From positions 1 through 22,303 of the forward strand of contig JAFUWR010000309.1 in the NCBI GenBank assembly GCA_017471125.1: DNA of 22,303 nt, written 5' to 3'. The notes under the pieces were generated by a model that worked only from the letters and a program-made list of their open reading frames with translations, was not told where the DNA came from and did not search any database. The translations under genes were made by a program, and so were the position numbers. Below, piece after piece: positions 17,569 through 22,303 of this stretch (positions are counted from its first letter, which is position 1; each line of letters starts with the position of its first letter). Source of the stretch: Clostridia bacterium (GTDB lineage: Bacteria; Bacillota; Clostridia; Christensenellales; Aristaeellaceae).

Positions 17569-17586
17569 GCGGTTTTTTTCTTGGCG

Positions 17587-17615
17587 TTGACAAGCGCGCC
17601 TGAGATTGATAAAAT
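17587..17615 (+). promoter_or_regulatory. Promoter for the Rpn-like gene
   Basis: TTGACA (17587-17592), a 17-base spacer and TAAAAT (17610-17615). The predicted start near 17622 falls at the beginning of the GAGGAGG ribosome-binding site, which leaves a leader of only about 15 bases. Confidence 0.75.
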
Positions 17616-17636
17616 AGAGATGAGGAGGCGGGAGCG

Positions 17637-18449
17637 TTGTACGACACGGAAATGTCCCTCGCAGACCGGGAGCGGCAGGCGGACCTGGCGCGGTTGCGCG
17701 GTCTGCGGCCCATCGACGACGATTTCATGCGCTGCATCTTTCGGGACAACGTCCCACTGGCCGAGCTCGTGCTCAGGATCGTGACCGGCATCCCTGACCT
17801 GACGATCACCGCGCTTCAGACCCAGAAGGACATGAAGCGGCTGGTGGGCGCGCGGTCGATCTGTCTGGACGCCTACGCCACCGATTCCGCGGGCAAGAAG
17901 TATGATATGGAGATACAGCGCTCGGACCGCGGCGCAGGTAAGCACAGAGCTCGATATCACTCGAGCGTCATGGACGTGGAGAACCTGAACGCGGGCCAGC
18001 GGTTCGACGAACTGCCGGACACCTTCACGATCTTCATCACCGAAAACGACGTATTCGGCGCGGGGCAGGCGGTCTATACCATCGAGCGCGTGAACACCAC
18101 GACCGGGGAATCGTTTGACGACGGCGAGCACATCCTGTATGTGAACGGCCAGTACCGAGGCGATTCCAGCATCGGCAGGCTGATGTACGATTTCTCGTGC
18201 TGCGACCCGGACGACATGAGCTACGAGCTCCTACGGGACGCCGCGCGCTACTACAAGGAGGATCCAAAGGGGGTTGAGGTCATGTGCAGGGCCTTTGAAG
18301 AGACGCGCAACGAGGGCGCGATGCGGCACGCCATCGAGACGGCAGAGCGCATGCTGGCGAAGGGCAAATATGCCCTCGATGAGATCGCGGAGATGTCGGG
18401 CCTGCCCTTGGAGAAGGTCAAGGAGCTGGCGACGGCAAAATCCGCGTGA
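17637..18449 (+). CDS. Rpn/PD-(D/E)XK nuclease-fold 'transposase' family protein
   Basis: 270 residues. The nuclease core has D78 in ICLDAYA and the E92-x-Q94 pair in YDMEIQ, the D...ExQ form of the PD-(D/E)XK motif of Rpn/PDDEXK_2 proteins. The start of the fold reads PIDDDFMRCIF. The C-terminal part (about 225-265) has the usual ERMLAKGKYALDEIAEMSGL type helices. Relatives are annotated as transposases, but Rpn proteins of E. coli are DNA endonucleases linked to recombination and phage defence. There are no inverted repeats or target duplication around it, so it does not look like a mobile element. The start is TTG 17637, supported by GAGGAGG 8 bases upstream; ATG 17652 is the alternative. 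An intrinsic terminator follows directly. Confidence 0.87.
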   Translation: MYDTEMSLADRERQADLARLRGLRPIDDDFMRCIFRDNVPLAELVLRIVTGIPDLTITALQTQKDMKRLVGARSICLDAYATDSAGKKYDMEIQRSDRGAGKHRARYHSSVMDVENLNAGQRFDELPDTFTIFITENDVFGAGQAVYTIERVNTTTGESFDDGEHILYVNGQYRGDSSIGRLMYDFSCCDPDDMSYELLRDAARYYKEDPKGVEVMCRAFEETRNEGAMRHAIETAERMLAKGKYALDEIAEMSGLPLEKVKELATAKSA

Positions 18450-18458
18450 TAACGACCG

Positions 18459-18483
18459 ACGGGGCGCGATGCCCCGTTTTTTT
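18459..18483 (+). terminator. Intrinsic terminator after the Rpn-like gene
   Basis: Stem ACGGGGC / GCCCCGT with loop GCGAT, followed by an uninterrupted run of seven T (18477-18483). It is the clearest rho-independent terminator in the window. Confidence 0.92.
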
Positions 18484-18500
18484 ATGTCCATAAAGTATTC

Positions 18501-18549
18501 AAATGTTAACAATTTGCGCACTTCGCCCCCGCGGCAAATATGCTATAAT
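18501..18549 (+). promoter_or_regulatory. Extended -10 promoter and possible operator for the ECF S gene
   Basis: TGCTATAAT (18541-18549) is an extended -10 element with no good -35 at 16-18 bases. AAATGTTAACAATTT (18501-18515), a near-palindrome around GTTAAC, lies just upstream in otherwise AT-rich DNA and could bind an activator or act as an UP-like element. Confidence 0.6.
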
Positions 18550-18555
18550 GGCTTC

Positions 18556-18633
18556 GTCGGCATCCCTATGGAGCCGAACAGGTATCCCGGTGACCGCATT
18601 TCGTAGGGTATCCAAGTGAACTCGAACGGAGGA
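18556..18633 (+). promoter_or_regulatory. Structured 5' leader of the ECF S-coaX transcript
   Basis: Three spaced copies of GGYATCC (18559-18565, 18581-18587, 18607-18613). The first lies in a hairpin TCGGC-A-TCC-CTAT-GGA-GCCGA with a single bulged A. Copies two and three can pair as GG/CC and CCC/GGG across a 3x3 UAU/UAU internal loop. The leader ends in GGAGGA, the ribosome-binding site. A bulged-A hairpin before pantothenate genes recalls the 'pan' RNA motif, but the match is loose and I do not claim it. Confidence 0.45.
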
Positions 18634-18640
18634 ATGAAAA

Positions 18641-19231
18641 GTGAAGAAGATCTCTACCCGTGACTTTGTGCTGCTGGCGCTGCTGATCGCCATACTGATC
18701 GTACTGGGCTTCGTGAACATCCCCATGCCCGCGGGCCTGTCCATCACCTTCAACATGATCCCGGTGGCCATCGGGGCCATCGCCCTGGGCCCGCTGGGCG
18801 GGGCCATCGTGGGCGGCGCGTTCGGCGTCATCAGCTTCTTGCAGTGCTTCGGCATCTGCGGCTTCTCCGGCATGGGCGCGGCGCTGGCGGCCATCGACCC
18901 GTTCCTGGCCCTCGTGCAGCGCTTCTTCCCCCGGCTGCTGGACGGCTTCCTGCTGGGCTACATCTTCAGGCTCGCCAGGCGCCTGAACCCCTACGCGGGC
19001 TGCGCGGTGACGGGCTTCTTCGCGGCGTTTTTGAACACGCTGTTCTTCATGACCTCGCTGGTGTGGATTTTCGGCGGCACCGAGTACATGCGGAACTCCA
19101 TGGCCGGGCGCGGCATGCTGACCTACATCGTGGCCGCGGTCGGCGTCAACGGCGTGGTGGAGATGCTGGTCTCGACGGCGCTCACCGGGGCCGTGGGCTC
19201 GGCGCTCTACAAGGCGGGTTACGTGAAATAA
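18641..19231 (+). CDS. ECF transporter S component, probably for pantothenate
   Basis: 196-residue membrane protein with about six helices and the features of an ECF S component: a short N-terminal stretch MKKISTRDFVLLALLIA, then NIPMPAGLSITFNMIPVAIGAIALGP and GGAIVGGAFGVISFLQC. It binds a vitamin and is energised by a shared EcfA-A'-T module, which is not in this window. Pantothenate is inferred because coaX follows within 15 bases; sequence alone does not fix it. GTG 18641 is chosen because GGAGGA lies 7 bases upstream and the protein begins in the family manner. An ATG at 18634 directly after the ribosome-binding site opens a different, 9-codon frame ending at 18663. Confidence 0.85.
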   Translation: MKKISTRDFVLLALLIAILIVLGFVNIPMPAGLSITFNMIPVAIGAIALGPLGGAIVGGAFGVISFLQCFGICGFSGMGAALAAIDPFLALVQRFFPRLLDGFLLGYIFRLARRLNPYAGCAVTGFFAAFLNTLFFMTSLVWIFGGTEYMRNSMAGRGMLTYIVAAVGVNGVVEMLVSTALTGAVGSALYKAGYVK

Positions 19232-19246
19232 GGATAGGTGCTGTCT

Positions 19247-20026
19247 ATGATACTGACCCTGGACATCGGCAATACGAATATGAAGACCGCCCTGTTCGAC
19301 GGCATGGAGATGGTCGAATACTGGCGGCTCTCCACCAACCGCAACCGCACCTCGGACGAGTACGGCATGGCGCTGATAAACCTGCTGAACCACAAGGGCA
19401 TCGCGCCCGAGCGGGTGGAGGGCATCATGATGTCCTCGGTGGTGCCCCAGATCAACTTCACCATCGAGCACATGTGCCGGAACTACTTCGGCATGGAGCC
19501 CATGAAGATCGAGCCCGGGGTCAGGACGGGCATCAACATCAAATACGAGAACCCGCGGGAGCTGGGCAGCGACCGCATCGCCAACGCCGTGGCCGCCTAT
19601 GAGCTCTACGGCGGGCCCTGCATCACCATCGACTTCGGCACCGCCACGTCCTTCGGCGCCATCTCCGCCCGGGGCGAGTTCCTGGGCGGCGCCATCTGCC
19701 CGGGCCTCAAGCTCGCCGCCGACGCGCTGACCGAGAACACCGCCAAGCTGCCCCGGTTCGAGCTGGTCAAGCCCGAGACCGTCATCGGCCACAACACCGT
19801 GTCCAACATGCAGGCCGGCATCGTCTACGGCTACATCGGCCAGATCAACTACCTCGTCGACCGCATGAAGCGCGAGATGAACGTCCCCGGCATCAAGGTC
19901 ATCGCCACCGGCGGCCTCGCCGTGCTCGTCGCCGGCGAGAGCCACGTCATCGACGTCATGGACGGGCTCCTCACCCTCAAGGGCCTCTGCCTCATCTACG
20001 CCAAGAACGCGCCCGCCCAGCATTGA
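19247..20026 (+). CDS. coaX: Type III pantothenate kinase
   Basis: Cytoplasmic kinase making 4'-phosphopantothenate, the first committed step of CoA synthesis. 259 residues, the normal CoaX length. The ASKHA-fold motifs are clear: LTLDIGNTN at the N-terminus (D6), the GSDR segment, TIDFGTATSFGAI, and GGAICPGLKLAADALTENTAKLP, then IATGGLA near the end. I start at ATG 19247, giving MILTLDIGN as in relatives. GTG 19238 is in frame but would place AAGGA only 3 bases away. Unlike CoaA, type III kinases are not feedback-inhibited by CoA, so control by uptake or by the leader upstream is plausible. Fifteen bases separate it from the S component gene. Confidence 0.95.
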   Translation: MILTLDIGNTNMKTALFDGMEMVEYWRLSTNRNRTSDEYGMALINLLNHKGIAPERVEGIMMSSVVPQINFTIEHMCRNYFGMEPMKIEPGVRTGINIKYENPRELGSDRIANAVAAYELYGGPCITIDFGTATSFGAISARGEFLGGAICPGLKLAADALTENTAKLPRFELVKPETVIGHNTVSNMQAGIVYGYIGQINYLVDRMKREMNVPGIKVIATGGLAVLVAGESHVIDVMDGLLTLKGLCLIYAKNAPAQH

Positions 20027-20042
20027 CGCCGTTCCCCATGAA

Positions 20043-20069
20043 AACGCCCTGCCATCGCGGCAGGGCGTT
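20043..20069. terminator. Bidirectional terminator between coaX and the GGDEF gene
   Basis: Perfect 11-bp stem AACGCCCTGCC / GGCAGGGCGTT with loop ATCGC, followed by CTTCTTG on the plus strand and TTCATGG after TT on the minus strand. It serves two convergent genes. Confidence 0.85.
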
Positions 20070-20093
20070 CTTCTTGCGACTATATGGTAAGCG

Positions 20094-21149
20094 TCACAGC
20101 CGCTCCCCGTCGATGCGCATGCTGGCGGCGAGCATCTTGGCGAGGAAATAGACGACTGCGCACTCGTCCTCCTGCCAGATGCGGTGGCTGCGGGGCTCGG
20201 CGCAGATGAGGTAGCCGTAGTGCTCCAGGTCCATGCCCACGCGCACGACCATCGCGGTCTCCATGCCGTACTTTTCAAGGGCGGCGTAGAGCGCCGGGCA
20301 GTTGCGACCGACGCGGTCCAGGGTGTTGGAGACGTAGAGGTCGTCGTTCATGAGGCGGTCGATGTCGGCGGCGTCCTCGTCCAGTGCCCGGTTGCGGACG
20401 GCCCGCAGGCGGCGATCCGCGCCCACGTAGTAGAGGTCGGACACGCGCAGGTCCTCCATCAGCAGCGGCATCACGGAGTGCAGCTTGTTGGTCAGCCCGG
20501 GCACCAGCTCGAACTGGCGGACCAGGCCGTGCATGGTGGTGTAGACGCTGTGGCGGGCGATCCGCTGGATCTCGATGTCCCGGTGCTTCTCCTCCACATA
20601 GATGATGTGGCAGTTGCGCCCCTTGGTCTTGCCGCGGTAGAGGGTCTTGTCGATCAGGGTGAACAGCTCGTCGTAATCGGCGGCGTCGGTGGGGAACGTG
20701 GCGCAGCCGGTGGTGCCCGTGATGAAGGGCGCGCAGCTCTCCAGCGCGATGTTCCTGCGCAGCACGCCGTTCTCCCCGTACACGCCGGTCAGGAAGGCCT
20801 TTTTGTCGTCGTAGGTCAGGTCCCGGAGATCGACGAACAGGAACTCGTCGCCGCCGAAGCGCCCCACCAGCCCGAAGCCGTCCAGGTACGCGGCCAGGGC
20901 CCCGGCGATGTCGACGAGCACCTGGTCGCCCGCGTGATGCCCATAGGTGTCGTTGATGAACTTGAAGTTGTCCAGATCCACCATGCCGAAGGTGAAGGGA
21001 GTCCCCTCGGCGATCAGCGCCTGCACGTATCTGAGCATGTAGGCGCGGGAGAGGACCCCGGTCAGCGGATCGAGCATGCCTTCAAGCCTGCTGTCCTCCA
21101 GCAGGCTCGAAAAATGGGCAAACCGCCGCAATTGCTCGGAAGTATACAT
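20094..21149 (-). CDS. Diguanylate cyclase (GGDEF) with C-terminal GAF-like domain
   Basis: 351-residue soluble protein. The GGDEF domain covers about residues 24-185: DPLTGVLSRAYM, MVDLDNFKFINDTYGHHAGD and the active-site loop RFGGDEF with intact GGDEF at 99-103. It should therefore make c-di-GMP from two GTP. The RxxD inhibitory site expected just upstream is replaced by DGFG, so product feedback is probably absent. Residues ~205-345 resemble a GAF sensor domain (ETAMVVRVG, YGYLICAEPR, VVYFLAKMLAASM). Sensor after catalytic domain is the reverse of the common order. AAGGAG lies 9 bases before the ATG. It lies 46 bases after a sugar ABC permease gene with no terminator between, so it is probably the last gene of the transporter operon. 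Confidence 0.9.
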   Translation of the reverse strand: MYTSEQLRRFAHFSSLLEDSRLEGMLDPLTGVLSRAYMLRYVQALIAEGTPFTFGMVDLDNFKFINDTYGHHAGDQVLVDIAGALAAYLDGFGLVGRFGGDEFLFVDLRDLTYDDKKAFLTGVYGENGVLRRNIALESCAPFITGTTGCATFPTDAADYDELFTLIDKTLYRGKTKGRNCHIIYVEEKHRDIEIQRIARHSVYTTMHGLVRQFELVPGLTNKLHSVMPLLMEDLRVSDLYYVGADRRLRAVRNRALDEDAADIDRLMNDDLYVSNTLDRVGRNCPALYAALEKYGMETAMVVRVGMDLEHYGYLICAEPRSHRIWQEDECAVVYFLAKMLAASMRIDGERL

Positions 21150-21195
21150 GCGTTGCTTCTCCTTGGGGTCGATGTTTTTCGGCGCGCCGCCTCCG

Positions 21196-22242
21196 TCAGC
21201 CCTTCACCGCGCCGGCTGTGATGCCGTCCATGAACTGGCTCTGGGCCATGAAGAACACGGCCAGCGACGGTATGATGGAGATCAGGGAGATCGCCAGCAC
21301 GCGGTTCCAGTTGAAGCCGGAGTCGCCGTCCATGGACAGGCGCACGAACAGCGTGGCCGGATAGTTGGAGGGCGTCTTGACGTAGAGCAGCGGGCCCATG
21401 AAGTCGTTGCTGGACCACATGAACTGGAACAGCGCCGCCGAGACCATCGCGGGCCAGAGCATCGGCACCAGCACCAGCACCAGCGTCTGCATGATGTTGC
21501 AGCCGTCGATCTTCGCGGCCTCGTCCAGGTCGCGGGGGATGCCGCGCATGAACTGGATCAGCATGTAGACGAAGTAGGTCTCCTGGGCGAACATCGAGGG
21601 CACGATCAGCGCCAGGTACCAGGGGGAATCCACCCAGCCGAACTTGGAGTACATCAGGTACTGGGGGATGTTCAGCACCACCTGGGGCAAGAACAGCGTG
21701 CTCATCAGCACCGCGAACAGGAAGTTGCGCCCGCGGAACTTGAAGCGGCCGAAGCCGTAGGCGGTGATGGTGGAGGACACGACGGTGAAGATCACCCGGG
21801 GGATGACGTACTTATACGTGTTCAGCATGGCGGACCAGATGTTGATGTCGCCGCCATAGTTGTTCATCGCCGCGCGGTAGCCCTCCAGCGTGGGGTGCTT
21901 GGGGATGAGGCCGATGGAGGTGAAGATCTCCACGTTGTCCTTGAAGGTCGCGCCCAGCATCCACAGAAGCGGGTACACCATCAGGATGCCCACGGCGATC
22001 AGCACGATGTAGCGCATCGCGGAGGACATGGCGTGCCGCCGCTGGACGGTGCTGCGCCGGTAGAGCGCCCGGTAGGCCACGACGATCAGCACGATGACGC
22101 CCACCAGCAGAAACAGGTTGCGGTTCTGGGAAAGCGCCCCCGCGAAGCCCGCGGCGTCCGGCGCGGCCATCAGGGTGCCCGCAAGCCCCAGCCCAGTGAA
22201 CACGAGGCCGATGATGAGGAAAACGGTGCCGACGGTCGTCAT
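21196..22242 (-). CDS. Carbohydrate ABC transporter permease, MalG type, with N-terminal extension
   Basis: 348-residue inner-membrane permease of the CUT1 sugar importer class. The MalG-like core starts near residue 72 (SSAMRYIVLIAVGILMVYPLL) and contains the EAA loop GIPRDLDEAAKIDGCN that contacts the ATPase. The family C-terminus MDGITAGAVKG is intact. Ahead of the core are about 70 extra residues with two hydrophobic stretches (about 4-26 and 43-58), giving eight membrane segments rather than six. The start at 22242 is supported by GGGGAG 7 bases upstream and by overlap with the preceding stop (TGATG); the internal ATG near residue 71 has no such site. Its partner permease is upstream, mostly outside the window. 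The sugar is unknown. Confidence 0.94.
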   Translation of the reverse strand: MTTVGTVFLIIGLVFTGLGLAGTLMAAPDAAGFAGALSQNRNLFLLVGVIVLIVVAYRALYRRSTVQRRHAMSSAMRYIVLIAVGILMVYPLLWMLGATFKDNVEIFTSIGLIPKHPTLEGYRAAMNNYGGDINIWSAMLNTYKYVIPRVIFTVVSSTITAYGFGRFKFRGRNFLFAVLMSTLFLPQVVLNIPQYLMYSKFGWVDSPWYLALIVPSMFAQETYFVYMLIQFMRGIPRDLDEAAKIDGCNIMQTLVLVLVPMLWPAMVSAALFQFMWSSNDFMGPLLYVKTPSNYPATLFVRLSMDGDSGFNWNRVLAISLISIIPSLAVFFMAQSQFMDGITAGAVKG

Positions 22243-22303
22243 CAGTTGTCTCCCCTTTCATCGGAATAGTAGACCCACTTGTTCTGGGTGCGGAAGGAGA
22301 TCA
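22242..22303 (-). CDS. Carbohydrate ABC transporter permease, MalF/UgpA type, 3' end only
   Basis: The last 19 codons of a gene entering from the right edge read ISFRTQNKWVYYSDERGDN and stop at TGA 22244-22242. It shares one base with the MalG-type start. The QNKWVYY ending is common in the first permease of CUT1 sugar importers, and the position before a MalG-type gene supports this. Too little is present for more. Confidence 0.65.
   Translation of the reverse strand, partial: ISFRTQNKWVYYSDERGDN

Noticed and set aside
17637..18449. Insertion sequence carrying the 'transposase' family gene
   Set aside because: No terminal inverted repeats or target duplication around the gene; it has its own promoter and terminator, and the family is now seen as Rpn-type nucleases.
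21181..21188. GGCGCGCC palindrome between the permease and GGDEF genes as a terminator
   Set aside because: It is a short self-complementary block with no loop and no U-run on the relevant strand.

Overview
The window is GC-rich bacterial DNA. Gene starts carry strong AGGAGG-type Shine-Dalgarno sites and promoters are of the sigma-A kind. The gene content (DUF624/YesL, an ECF S component, CoaX, an Rpn-type PD-(D/E)XK protein, a TrhP/YegQ-like U32 protein, a secreted M16C peptidase with SLH-like C-terminal repeats) points to a GC-rich, probably gut or rumen, Clostridia-type Firmicute. That placement is inference. I see no rRNA, tRNA, CRISPR array, insertion sequence or phage module.

Layout. 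(1) 1-2411, plus strand: the end of a nitrate/sulfonate/HMP-type ABC importer. Its permease has an apparent one-base frameshift near the window edge. It is followed by an ATPase and a xylose-isomerase-like TIM barrel. (2) 2438-7537, minus strand, transcribed right to left: an aspartate-type aminotransferase, a perfect 14-bp hairpin, an Lrp/AsnC regulator, a second aminotransferase, a DUF624 membrane protein and a U32 protein. Several of these genes overlap by ATGA, which suggests an operon. (3) 7546-7833: a divergent promoter region holding a 91-bp element with perfect 20-bp inverted ends. (4) 7834-9135, plus: a phosphoribosyltransferase-like protein that lacks the usual acidic PRPP pair and has a C-terminal CPWC, then the manganese exporter MntP. 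(5) 9311-17089, plus: glycogen phosphorylase, a secreted PreP-like M16C metallopeptidase and a cytoplasmic GH13 alpha-glucanase. (6) 17136-18449: a divergent pair, a small cupin (minus) and an Rpn-like nuclease-fold protein (plus). (7) 18541-20026, plus: a structured leader, an ECF S component (probably for pantothenate) and type III pantothenate kinase. (8) 20094-22303, minus: the end of one sugar ABC permease, a MalG-type permease with extra N-terminal helices, and a GGDEF-GAF-like diguanylate cyclase.

How the parts work together. GlgP and the GH13 enzyme fit intracellular glycogen or maltodextrin breakdown. The ECF S component and CoaX form a short route from pantothenate uptake to 4'-phosphopantothenate. 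The Lrp regulator probably controls the overlapping aminotransferase gene and perhaps the one upstream. The GGDEF protein is probably co-transcribed with the sugar importer, which would link sugar uptake to c-di-GMP.

Most of the window is recognisable metabolism. The least explained items are the PRTase-like protein, the 91-bp inverted-repeat element upstream of it, the iterated leader motif before the ECF S gene, and the peptidase with SLH-like repeats.
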